A stretch of 35,228 nucleotides of DNA from Lingula anatina. Taxonomy: Eukaryota > Brachiopoda > Lingulata > Lingulida > Lingulidae. Shown piece by piece: positions 12,700-22,426 of this stretch. The translations under genes and the position numbers were made by a program. The notes beneath the pieces were generated by a model. It was not told where the DNA came from. It saw only the letters and a program-made list of their open reading frames with translations, and did no database searches. Positions within the stretch are counted from its first letter, which is position 1; each line of letters starts with the position of its first letter. The stretch is taken from positions 10,797 through 46,024 of the forward strand of contig NW_019775552.1 of the NCBI RefSeq assembly GCF_001039355.2, written 5' to 3'.

Positions 12700-12817
12700 G
12701 TTACAGAGCGTTGATCACTTGACTGAAAATGGATTTGGCATAAGAATCGAGTTAAAATGAAAACAGAGTTGACTATATTTAAAGTATGATTGGTTTGAGT
12801 CTTTAAGTCTTTGGCAG

Positions 12818-13344
12818 NNNNNNNNNNNNNNNNNNNNNNNNNNNNNNNNNNNNNNNNNNNNNNNNNNNNNNNNNNNNNNNNNNNNNNNNNNNNNNNNNNN
12901 NNNNNNNNNNNNNNNNNNNNNNNNNNNNNNNNNNNNNNNNNNNNNNNNNNNNNNNNNNNNNNNNNNNNNNNNNNNNNNNNNNNNNNNNNNNNNNNNNNNN
13001 NNNNNNNNNNNNNNNNNNNNNNNNNNNNNNNNNNNNNNNNNNNNNNNNNNNNNNNNNNNNNNNNNNNNNNNNNNNNNNNNNNNNNNNNNNNNNNNNNNNN
13101 NNNNNNNNNNNNNNNNNNNNNNNNNNNNNNNNNNNNNNNNNNNNNNNNNNNNNNNNNNNNNNNNNNNNNNNNNNNNNNNNNNNNNNNNNNNNNNNNNNNN
13201 NNNNNNNNNNNNNNNNNNNNNNNNNNNNNNNNNNNNNNNNNNNNNNNNNNNNNNNNNNNNNNNNNNNNNNNNNNNNNNNNNNNNNNNNNNNNNNNNNNNN
13301 NNNNNNNNNNNNNNNNNNNNNNNNNNNNNNNNNNNNNNNNNNNN
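12818..13344. other. Assembly gap (527 Ns)
   Basis: A run of N. Apparent open frames across it are artefacts. The same 953-bp sequence flanks both sides, so the true gap may be zero or negative in length. Confidence 1.
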
Positions 13345-14297
13345 AAACATAAACTAAAGCCAGTTTCCTTAACACGTACAATATGAACTTGAAAAGTAAC
13401 TTTAAGACAAAGTGCAAGAATGTATACCTGTTGTTTCAGGTGTATTTGTGTGTGGCCATATTAAAACATATGAAGCAGGAAATCATGCACCATGTACAGC
13501 AACAGGATCTGGTCATTTTTCTCAAGGTCAGTGTCTTAATCTCTTAGCACTGTATCAGATAGTATAATCTTACCTGTTGTCTACACTAAAAAATAAATTA
13601 TCTAACACTCTTATACCAGTAAGGGTTTCATTTCTGCAGCCTTGTACATTTCAAGTAAGAAGAGAACCTTAAAGGTATAATAACTCTTCGTTTCGTCCAA
13701 AAAATGAATTTTCCTGGAGTAAACAACAATTTTCCCATACTTACCAATGGTAAATGAATCCATTTTTACATTCAAAGTTAGTCCCTGGTTTTTTTCTAAA
13801 AAGTTTGGTTTTTTGTTAAAATCTCTTAAGAGATTTTAACAGAGTATATCCATCAATGGAGGTCACGTGGTCTAAAGACAAGCTCAGATATCAGAAAAAA
13901 TAGCTATAACTGCCGTTTTTGTGGTAAAACAGAATATATTACATTTCTATGAGTTATTCACAATGTTTTTATTGTGAAATATAGATCTCATACGAAGAGT
14001 TATTATCCCTTTAAGCATTAAAATTGCTATGTATGACTGTCTCCTTTTTGTTCTAGGAGGAACCAATCCAAGGATTTCGTGTTGGAGAGCACCTAGAATT
14101 TATGCAACAGCTGGAGAAGAAATTCAGGAAAACCATATTTTTGGACATGCAGAGTATCACAAAGCCTTGAGAAAATAAAGTTACAGAGCGTTGATCACTT
14201 GACTGAAAATGGATTTGGCATAAGAATCGAGTTAAAATGAAAACAGAGTTGACTATATTTAAAGTATGATTGGTTTGAGTCTTTAAGTCTTTGGCAG
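13345..14297 (+). repeat. 953-bp segment, copy 2, with duplicated terminal TBC1D32 exons
   Basis: Repeat of 11865-12817 at an offset of 1480. It contains second copies of the exons at 11960-12046 (here 13440-13526) and 12577-12690 (here 14057-14170), and of the MITE (here 13669-14014). These should not be counted as extra exons or as a pseudogene. The absence of any visible divergence, including in the MITE and intron, argues for an assembly duplicate. Sequence after 14297 is probably the real continuation of the TBC1D32 3' flank. Confidence 0.9.
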
Positions 14298-15450
14298 TTT
14301 TTTTTTATCCTGGTTGTTAATTAATTGTCAGTATTATAATTTTGTTTCAATTTAAGATGTTGAAGTATAGATGTTCTATACAGTATAGGTTCCCAATTTG
14401 AGAATATGAAAAACACAAGCACAAGCGCAGATTTCTAATACAGGTCAACAACTTGGGGTATATAAATTTATTATAGTTCTCCTCATGATGTTTATATAAT
14501 ATTATGCAGGTGATGGCATATAGGAGAAGTTAGATGGATTTTCTGTGTGACAATCCTGTGCAGTATGCAGTGGTTGATATAATGAACGTCTTGTATTCTG
14601 TGCTGATAAGAGTGTCATGTTCCATTATTTACACTGTAAAATTGAACTGGTGGCAGTCATTTGCTGCGTATTGTGCCATGCATGGGACTCTGTCAATAGG
14701 AAGTATGGTAGTTTTGGTTATTATTATTTTGAATGATGATTAGGTATAGCCTAAGGTGACCTCTTCAGCAATGAATGTTAGCATTAGACTTGGTGAAAAT
14801 TATTAGCAGAAGAGAAAATTTGTGTGAATTGATATGTGATTAAAAAAGAAAAGCTTATAACTAGCTTGTGATAAAAATAGTCTGACCCGAAAATAGCATA
14901 GTCAGTGAAGTTAGTTCTAGACAATTTAATTATTTTTGCTGCACTGTTAAAGGTTGTATTCATATTTGTTGTGCTTGAATTTGTTTCATTATCATATAAA
15001 GAAGATTGAATCTTTTCTTTTTAGTTTACATAATTTTGATTTTTAGCTGTATATGTTATTATGGCTGTTGTGCAGCCTATTAAATGTCATTCCGTCCAGT
15101 AAACTTATTTTTTAAATGTGCAGTCGTCACAATATGAAAACATAATTAATACAAAACATTGAAATATTGTTCTTCGTATGTGTGCGTGTTGAATAATACA
15201 AATCTTGACTGACAAATAATTTTTTTTTTTTTTGAGACCTAAGAAACTAGGTCCCAGGACAAAAATTCTACTTTCAATATTCCTAAAATGGGTACATTTT
15301 TCAAAAATTAAATGTAAGGCAAAATGGAAACTAATCACTCATAAGTCCAAATATTTTTCAAATTTTATAAAGATCCCATATATTGAGTTTATAACGGAAT
15401 TTAAGGTCCTGGCAACGATATTTGTCATAGCAGTACGGTCCAGCTCCAAA
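14298..15450. other. Intergenic spacer, no gene recognised
   Basis: AT-rich sequence between TBC1D32 and the crotonase gene. Its first part may be TBC1D32 3' UTR. The short open frames here (for example 14534-14743) have no family resemblance I recognise and no convincing splice context. Confidence 0.6.
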
Positions 15451-15469
15451 TCACATGACAGTCACGTGA
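15451..15469 (+). promoter_or_regulatory. Paired palindromic E-boxes just upstream of the crotonase start
   Basis: TCACATGA (15451-15458) and the perfect palindrome TCACGTGA (15462-15469) lie within 25 bp of the ATG at 15476. TCACGTGA is the classic bHLH-ZIP (MITF/TFE/USF type) site. Regulation by such factors is inference. Being so close to the ATG, the sites would lie at or inside the transcription start region. Confidence 0.45.
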
Positions 15470-15475
15470 GACAAA

Positions 15476-17352
15476 ATGGCCGAAGACTTCGGTGTTGTCC
15501 GCCTGAACTTTTTTAACAAGATCGCTGTGATTCGTTTGGTAAATGGAGATAACAAAATCAACGGAAGATTTGTTCAATCACTAAATAAAGCACTTGATTC
15601 AGTCGAGGGGTTAGTACTGCTTGATATAATCAAAGTAAATAAGACGGCGTCGTTTTCGATTTGGCTTGCCATTTATCATGCATCACATGTACATGTACTT
15701 GTACGCGGTACTTAGCAGTTTAATAAATAGTAAAAACTAATGTATAGTTAAAAAATCAAGGTACAAGTGTCAGTATTGTGTGTGCATTTCGTTATGAAGT
15801 TGAAGCGACTAACGATCATGTCATCATGGGGGAGGGGATACAAGTACAGTACTGTACATGTCAAATTTTACGAAAACGATTAAAACTTACCAATAAATGT
15901 TTCCTTTTCAGTAACCCTAACATCAAAGCTCTAGTAACCACAGGGGAAGGTAAATTCTACAGTAACGGCCTGGACGTCGAATGGTTCTCTTCAGTTGATG
16001 ATAGGACATATATACAGTTTTTTCAAGATCTCAATGAACTCCTGTCTCGACTGCTAACATTTCCCATGCCCACTGTAGCGGCATTAAACGGTAAGCACTG
16101 ACACCCAGACAGGGCTCGATAACATTGAAGTACTGAAGCAGTGGTGGACCTGGGGGAAGGGGGGAGGGGGCAGCAGCAGCATGCTTCCCCCATCTAATGT
16201 ATAGTACATATATCTTCATAGGTCTTAATTCTTTTGCTGCGGTTTTGGCTTTACTGGTACTTGCTAGGTTGGAAAGATCGCATAATTAGCACCCTACATT
16301 GTACAATATATGTTTAAAAAAATCCTCTCAAGGCCACAAATATACGCATTCTGAGAAAAATCAGTTGCACCTTGTAGTTTACCATTTGCAGTTAAAGTCA
16401 TTTTGTATCGGTTCATGCATTATATTAGTTTGAATCTACAATTTTAGCTTTTTTTATCTTTCTGTCTTTTTGTATCAGTCAGATGTCGGCTTCCGTGCCC
16501 TCAGTGGTAGTTAGCAATGCAATTTTTGAACTATTTTCCCCAGGCATTTATTTTATCTTGTTCTTATATCCCGCCCCAGGTCATGCCTTTGCAGGTGGCG
16601 GTATCCTAGCCCTGTGTCATGACTACCGCACTATGAGGACAGGAGCTGGCTGGCTGTGCCTCAATGAAGTCCATATCAAACTGAGATTCTCAGAATTTAT
16701 AATGAGCTTACTGAAGTAAGTTTAGAAGAATGTCATTATAAAAAGGTACCTAACAACAAAATTTCAGTGTATGGAACACCAGGCGTTTCATAAGAGACTG
16801 CATACTCAGTGTGATAACAGATGGCAGTCAATGTTTTGTTGGTCATTGTGGACTACAAGTGTTATGGATTTGGAAATATCATATCATGTTGGCTATCCAT
16901 TGAGTACCTTTGATATTGATTGTGTACTAAGAAAACTGCTAATTAATCAGTTAATTTGGCGCATTGTCATGACCTATATGTTTCATCTTGATAAGCAGTA
17001 TATAAGCTAACTTCTTTTATTATGATAACTTTTGCAAAACATCTGTGTTAATATTTTCAGATCGAAAATATCTAGCCCAGTCTTAACTGAAGTGGCCATT
17101 CTAGGCAAGCGTTTCACGGCAGAGGCAGCCCTCGAGGCAGGTCTTGTCAAATTAATAACAGGTCCGGAAAAACTGATAGAGAGGTCATTGGAGCTGGCAA
17201 ACAGTTTGGTCGGTTCTAAGGGATACGATCGTGTCACTCTTCAAAATATGAAGAAGGATATGCATGCTGCTGTATTAGCAGTGAAGAATAGTGCCATAAG
17301 AGGGAAGGCGGAATTTGAAGCTGTCAGAAAAAGAAATGCATCTAAATTGTGA
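15476..17352 (+). CDS. Peroxisomal crotonase-family protein, probable enoyl-CoA delta-isomerase
   Basis: Four exons, 15476-15609, 15912-16090, 16580-16715 and 17061-17352, join in consistent phase to give 246 residues. The family catalyses isomerisation or hydration of enoyl-CoA during beta-oxidation of unsaturated fatty acids. Visible features: the start ATG in context acaaaATGG; the first oxyanion-hole segment GKFYSNGLD after exon 1; the second, HAFAGGGILALCHDY, in exon 3; and LNEVHI, whose Glu is at the place of the isomerase acid/base. The C-terminus RKRNASKL ends in the tripeptide SKL, a canonical type-1 peroxisomal targeting signal. There is no mitochondrial presequence: the protein starts directly with the crotonase fold (VVRLNFFNKIAVIRL). 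The architecture resembles the plant PTS1-bearing enoyl-CoA isomerases more than animal ECI2, which carries an extra acyl-CoA-binding domain. The exact substrate is not certain. Confidence 0.88.
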
Positions 17353-18186
17353 CTAAAACGGTTGACGAATCGTTTATCCTGCATTTAATATGAAAAACGG
17401 TGTTAAATTTAGTGAGTCGCTTATTGGGGTTTGTTTTGGGGCATTGGCATTTACTTTTCTATGTATCTGTATATTTTAATTTACTAAAAATGACGTATAA
17501 AAACTTGAGATTTTTTAAAGCTGGACGGGCAGTCGTACATGCGGGTTGAAGGCAAGTATCTAATACAAATCATGTTTGGAGTTTTTCTTTGTTTATAATT
17601 ACATTTTACGCGTGCCCTAAAGTTTACAGCAGTAAAGTTGTTGATTGTTGAAACATTATTTTGTTATATATAGAATTTTATATTTGATAAAAGATGGACA
17701 CTTTGTCAATATTTGAATCTTGCAAATCGTCTGATGTATAACAAAGATAAATAGCTGGTAATAACATATTTTATCATGTGTGACCGTTTTTATTGTTTAT
17801 GCCTATATTTTACGTGAAAGCGATTAATTTTTCACCATTTTATATGCAAAACATTTGGTGTAACATCATGCATTGTGCCTTAAATCTCACATATTTTCTT
17901 ACGTAGGCCTATCCGGTGTATCACTTAGAAGAGTTTAGCGGCGATGATTACATTTCTGAATTTACGCACACATTTCAATGTGACTATACTTAACGCTTCA
18001 GCAAGCAATTCCTCACTGTCACACAGTCATAAATTTGATGTAACATTATTGCTGAAATATTTATGAATAAATATACTGTAAAAGATTAAGCCAAATGTTC
18101 GTCTTGCATGTTGACAAATATAACGTAGAAGAGATTCACATGGAGGGTTTCATTTCTTCATTTCCGTTGTCAGAAAACTAGACTGT
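17353..18186. other. 3' flank of the crotonase gene
   Basis: AT-rich non-coding sequence between the crotonase stop codon and the Harbinger element. A candidate AATAAA lies at 18066-18071, far from the stop. No other feature recognised. Confidence 0.5.
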
Positions 18187-18222
18187 CGCCCGTATTCTAT
18201 AAGGTCACTCACACTCACACTC
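18187..18222 (+). repeat. Harbinger left terminal inverted repeat
   Basis: 36 bp, perfectly complementary to 20382-20417. Its inner end merges into subterminal CACTCACACTCA-type repeats. Confidence 0.95.
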
Positions 18223-18360
18223 ATAGAATGCCACTTGACACTCAATGAGTGAAAGGTTTACCTCAGACTTGAACCTTTCACAGACCTCACTCACACTCAT
18301 TCAAGTTATTAATTTTGAGTGATGGTTGAGTGTGTGGTACACCTCCCTCAACATTCACTC
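18205..18360. repeat. Left subterminal CACTCA/TGAGTG repeats
   Basis: Multiple CACTCA and TGAGTG hexamers lie between the left end and the transposase start, in both orientations. Similar arrays fill 20215-20400 at the other end. In Harbinger systems the Myb-like protein binds subterminal repeats (family knowledge), so these are candidate binding sites. Confidence 0.6.
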
Positions 18361-18382
18361 AGTTCAATGTTTGTTTACCAAA

Positions 18383-19471
18383 ATGGCGGATGTGTGGCTA
18401 AATAGAATAGAAGACAATAATAGATTACAACATGTTGGCGGTCAAGTGCGAAGAGAGTACAATTTTGACTATGAAAAGTATACTGACGAGGAGTTCAGAA
18501 GACGTTACAGACTGACGAAAGACGCCTTCCAGGAATTGTTGCGTTTGGTAATACCAATGATAGCCCCTCATAATGAAAGAGGCAATCCAATCCCTGCAGA
18601 TATACAGCTGCTACTTACACTGCGTTTCTATGCCACTGGCACCTTCCAGATGGCTTGTGGAGATCTCTGTGACATTTCCCAGTCATCTGCAAGTCGTATC
18701 ATCAAAAGAGTATCAGAAGGTATTGCTTCGCTTAAACCACAATTCATACGGTTTCCTGAAGGACAAGAACTTCAAAATATGAAGCTAGGATTTTGGAGGA
18801 TAGCCTGTTTTCCAGGCGTTGTGGGTGCTATCGACTGCACTCACATCAAAATACCATCTCCAGGTGGTGTGGATGCAGAACTGTACAGAAACCGGAAGGG
18901 CTACTTCTCTATCAACGTTCAGGCTGTATGTGGTTACAATTTGGAGATGTTGCATATCGTGGCCCTGTGGCCTGGTAGTGTACATGATGCACGAATATTT
19001 GACAACAGTCGTCTGTGTGCACAACTTGAAAGAGGGGATACAGAAGGTATTCTGCTAGGCGATGGGGGTTACGCGTGTCGTCTATATATGATGACTCCAA
19101 TAATAAACCCACTTACAAGGCCAGAGCGTTGTTACAATGCTTCTCAGATACGTACCCGAAACACAGTTGAACGAATGTTTGGTACATGGAAACGCTTGTT
19201 TCCCTGCCTCAGCATGTCCCTTCGCACAAAACTACAGACCACTTTGACCATCATTATCGCCACAGCAACTCTGTATAACTTTGTAAGAGCCAGGAATGAC
19301 CCCATGGATGAGCCACCTCCACAGAATGCACCGAACCAAGTTGTAGCACAGTTTCCTGTTCCAGCTAGAGGATTGGGCAATGCAGCCAGACGTACCATAA
19401 TACAGCACGGTGTTGTTCTTGCTGCATTGCCAAGCATCGGGATTGAGCAGGAGTGGCCTGGGTTTTCCTGA
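18383..19471 (+). CDS. Harbinger transposase (HARBI1-like DDE nuclease)
   Basis: A single open frame of 362 residues from ATG 18383 (context ccaaaATGG). The frame stays open further upstream into subterminal repeat sequence, so this start is preferred. Around residues 93-110, DLCDISQSSASRIIKRV looks like the family's helix-turn-helix. The catalytic triad is visible: D151 in GAIDCTH, D202 in SVHDARIF and E263 in NTVERMFGTWKR; GDGGY (226-230) is the usual block between the second D and the E. Length and motif order are typical of HARBI1/PIF nucleases, which cut and join transposon DNA after nuclear import with the Myb-like partner. No stop or frameshift was seen, so the protein is potentially active. 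Its last 107 bp overlap the antisense exon 2 of the partner gene. Confidence 0.93.
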   Translation: MADVWLNRIEDNNRLQHVGGQVRREYNFDYEKYTDEEFRRRYRLTKDAFQELLRLVIPMIAPHNERGNPIPADIQLLLTLRFYATGTFQMACGDLCDISQSSASRIIKRVSEGIASLKPQFIRFPEGQELQNMKLGFWRIACFPGVVGAIDCTHIKIPSPGGVDAELYRNRKGYFSINVQAVCGYNLEMLHIVALWPGSVHDARIFDNSRLCAQLERGDTEGILLGDGGYACRLYMMTPIINPLTRPERCYNASQIRTRNTVERMFGTWKRLFPCLSMSLRTKLQTTLTIIIATATLYNFVRARNDPMDEPPPQNAPNQVVAQFPVPARGLGNAARRTIIQHGVVLAALPSIGIEQEWPGFS

Positions 19472-20158
19472 CCGGCGGAGTGGATGAAGTGGGTTGCTTT
19501 CCAGTCTCATCTAGATCTGTAATAGTGACAGTTGATGGAGTGGGTTCATCATCAACATGGCTATCATGTTGAATGTCATGCTGATCGTCGCGTACAGCAT
19601 CTTGTTTATCTGTAATGAAGTATTGCAATAAAGTAACCATTTTACAGTTATACTTTGTCATATACATTCAAATAACTTAATAGTGTGCGGAAAATATGAC
19701 AATCTATTTATACAGGCGATTACAATATCATCAATAGCAGTAATAATAAACAGCATTCTAGGTAACTACTACGAATAAATACCTTGCTCCACATTGTCAT
19801 CATCATAGGGGTTGGACAAACTGTCGATCTGTGATGGTATAATGGCTGCTACAGCAGAGGCAGTTTCATCCGCAACACTACTTCGACCGCCACCAGTCAG
19901 CTTTGCTTCCCTCTTTTCCTTTGCAATAGACTTCTTAGCCCGAGATTTTATATTTTCCCAGCATTTTTTTAGTTGCTTGCTGTCCCGTTTCTTCACCCCA
20001 CTTTGCGAGTTGAACTCCTCTGACAAGCTTTCCCATGTATCGTTTTTCTGCTTGATCATTTTGAAGTCATTTTTTTTACATTCCAGAACGGATTTGTTTT
20101 TGTCCACTAATTCAGTCAGTAGAGACTTCTCTAGCTCAGAGAATTATTGTCTGGACAT
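19365..20158 (-). pseudogene. MSANTD3-like Myb/SANT partner protein of the Harbinger element, stop at codon 5
   Basis: Two exons on the - strand. Exon 1 is 20158-19783 and ends at donor G/gtattt. Exon 2 is 19609-19365, after acceptor ttacag; the phase-1 join gives ...NVEQ-D-KQDAV. Exon 1 carries the Myb/SANT-like domain of MSANTD3/4-type proteins, with TWESLSEEFNSQ, GVKKRDSKQLKKCWENIK and KEKREAKLTGGG. In Harbinger elements this protein binds the transposon ends and carries the nuclease into the nucleus. The natural start appears to be the ATG at 20158 (MSRQ), but codon 5 (20146-20144) is TAA and the family-like FSELEKSLLTELV follows directly. The next in-frame ATG lies inside the domain. This copy is therefore probably non-functional, unless the TAA is a sequencing error. 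Confidence 0.8.
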
Positions 20159-20214
20159 GGTGACTGCAGTCAGACTGACTAAAGTGATGTGCACACTCAA
20201 TACAAGGAACTATT

Positions 20215-20400
20215 ACTCAAGTGTCACTTAACTGAGTCACAGTTGAGTGAGCTTAGTGAAAGTGAACACATGTATCATTCAATGAGTGTGAGTAGTCACT
20301 CATTTTATTGAGATCACACTCACACTCACACTTGAGTTACTCTTCAGCCACACTTGAGTGAAACTCAGTTGAGTGTGAGTAGAGTGTGAGTGTGAGTGAC
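20215..20400. repeat. Right subterminal GAGTGTGAG/CACTCA repeats
   Basis: A dense array of GAGTGTGAG, TGAGTG and CACTCA motifs in both orientations lies between the Myb gene start and the right terminal repeat. It is longer and denser than the left array. Candidate binding sites for the Myb-like protein. Confidence 0.6.
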
Positions 20401-20417
20401 CTTATAGAATACGGGCG
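20382..20417 (-). repeat. Harbinger right terminal inverted repeat
   Basis: 36 bp, exact reverse complement of 18187-18222. Confidence 0.95.
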
Positions 20418-20826
20418 TGTATCCTTTTTGTTTTTTTTTCGATATGTTGACATTTTCAAACATGAATTCCTTTTTACTTCGAGTGAAGCCATTACGAGAT
20501 GCAAGCATGATACTAAAAACCACAAAAACAAATGTCTGTTCTGCCTATTTAATTCACTGAAATTGAATACTTTCTATAAATTAAAATAGAATTTAAGTGA
20601 TTTAAAAGCAAATATATTAAGTTACAATTTTAATAAAATGGTGATCATATTTACAAATAAAAGAAAACACTAAGAAATATGCTAAAACAACTTGATTGTC
20701 AGAAATCGGGTCCGAAGGGTGTGAACTCCCAAACCAGAAGCACGTTGAATAGGTAGATTAGTCCTGACATTTTCTTATTATAGTATTTCAAGACAAAATG
20801 CTCACTCAGAATAATATGTGCACGGA

Positions 20827-20860
20827 GTAATTATACCTCTTAGCTTTCATCGCCCCAAAT
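20827..20860 (+). repeat. 34-bp direct repeat, copy 1
   Basis: Identical over 34 bp to 21414-21447, 587 bp away. The sequence includes CTTAGCTTTCATCGCCCC. Flanks differ, so the match is limited to this core. Confidence 0.85.
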
Positions 20861-21413
20861 GTGCCCATGAAATGTGATGTGGTCCAGTTACTGCACTACT
20901 GAATTCGCTGATTTTAGTGAGCACTATAAGACTGGGTTCCCATACATAGACCGATCCAGCTGGATCGATCTAACTTCCTGGGGAGTCTCACTAAATTGTT
21001 ACCAACTAACCAGCTTAAATGTCTGTCACGCCTACCAAATCAGCTAGGGTGTAAATATGATTACCCCCTAACAGATTTTGCTCAATTCCATCAGCATAGC
21101 GTTGACAAACACTTGGTAAGCACGAATAGTATTATCCTTGTACTCGAGAAAGTCGGTAGTGTTCACCGCTGTAGTTTTATATTAATGGGCACTGCAAATG
21201 TTTTTTCTCTGGATTGCCGCTTGAACATTCTGCTTGATTTTGTGTCTATACACACAACATAGCTACCAAATCTTGGCACTAAAATCTTCTCCTTTCGATG
21301 GAAGACATTTTTCTTTTCAAAACTTGCATGTTTTCACCGTGACACTACTTAACTAAGATCAACGTGTAATAAGTTAAATAATACCCTTCAAGAGTAAAAA
21401 GAATAAAATATTT

Positions 21414-21447
21414 GTAATTATACCTCTTAGCTTTCATCGCCCCAAAT
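21414..21447 (+). repeat. 34-bp direct repeat, copy 2
   Basis: Second perfect copy of the repeat at 20827-20860. Confidence 0.85.
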
Positions 21448-22338
21448 ATTTTATATATAAATATAGATAGATAGGAGATAGAATAAAGTGCAACTTCTCA
21501 AAACTTGTTTTACAAGAGGTTACAGTGCTTATGATCACCAGTTTGATATCAAATATCCTCCATTTCTATACACCCTGTCAATAATGTTAGAATTAATCCT
21601 GTATATAATTATCTTATTGCACCCTATGTATTATGGTATACGAATTTGCATAATATGTACTGTACAATATGTGCCATGGCTTTATGACTGCATTTAATAA
21701 AGATGTGGATATGATAACGCTATGCGTCGGTACCCTCTACTGGGGTTATATAGAGAATCTTAAACACTACCTATTCACAGATATGTCTCTTGCTTTTTCT
21801 GTGCACATTTCTCTGCGAGCGAGCAAAAGTGCCGTCATCAGCCGGCTGGCCTCTCGTATGGAGTATAAAATGGGGACAAATAATACTAGACTGTAATGTA
21901 AACTTTATATATACCACTTTTCTTACAAATGTGAAATGCTACAATTTTTTTTCGTCAAAAATAATACTTAATTTTTTTTTACAAATGACATAGGGCTTTC
22001 AGCTCATATGCCAATAATAGCTAAACCAACAGTTGAAATTCTGCACAAAAATAAAATATTTACAAGGTTTTTCTTTTAATTAGTAAAATGGCACCCGTTG
22101 TATTCAACCTGTCTTTCTGTACATTTTGAATGGACGTCCTGGCACTTTTAAATAGATACGTGTGTGTGTTCGTGTGTGTGCGTGCGTGTGTGATAGGATT
22201 AAATACTTGCATCCCTTATAAGTGCATTTTACAAATAATTAACAAGAATGCGATAGCCCACAAGATCGTCACGTTCCTTACCATTCAATTACTACGTTGA
22301 TATGCCACCTCTTATCACAGCCTGCAATATTTGGCGTG

Positions 22339-22426
22339 TTATGACGTGTTCCACATAAAGTTATGACGCGTGCCACATTGTATCATGACGTATTACACAT
22401 TGTACCATGACGTGTTACAGACTGAA
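22339..22426. repeat. 22-bp minisatellite, four units, each with a TGACG core
   Basis: Units start at 22339, 22361, 22383 and 22405. Each begins with a form of YYATGACGYRTKMCACAT. The ATGACG core is invariant while the surrounding bases vary. TGACG(T) is a CREB/ATF half-site; any regulatory meaning is inference. Confidence 0.75.

Larger units (their letters stand above)
11865..12817 (+). repeat. 953-bp segment repeated on the far side of the gap, copy 1
   Basis: This block is, as far as I can read, identical base for base to 13345-14297. It contains the last two TBC1D32 exons, the intron between them with its MITE, and the start of the 3' UTR. Both copies abut the N gap, one ending at it and one starting at it. 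That is the usual signature of two overlapping contig ends that were scaffolded but not merged. Confidence 0.95.
18184..20420. mobile_element. Complete PIF/Harbinger DNA transposon
   Basis: The element spans 18187-20417 (2231 bp) and is flanked by a 3-bp direct repeat TGT (18184-18186 and 20418-20420), matching the 3-bp target duplication of the superfamily. The usual Harbinger target is TWA, so TGT is slightly off consensus. Its ends are 36-bp perfect inverted repeats beginning CGCCCGTATTCTATAAGG. It encodes the two hallmark Harbinger proteins in convergent orientation: a DDE nuclease on the + strand and a Myb/SANT-like protein on the - strand. Perfect ends and an open transposase frame indicate a recent insertion. 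Confidence 0.93.

Noticed and set aside
12715-13417. Open frames of 190-211 codons across the N gap
   Set aside because: They consist almost entirely of unknown bases; the length is an artefact of translating N.
16140-16195. G-rich stretch with CAGCAGCAG in a crotonase intron
   Set aside because: Short low-complexity purine run; quadruplex potential alone is weak evidence.
20952-20967. 16-bp perfect palindrome CGATCCAGCTGGATCG
   Set aside because: A palindrome of this length is expected about once by chance in 35 kb, and no supporting context was seen.
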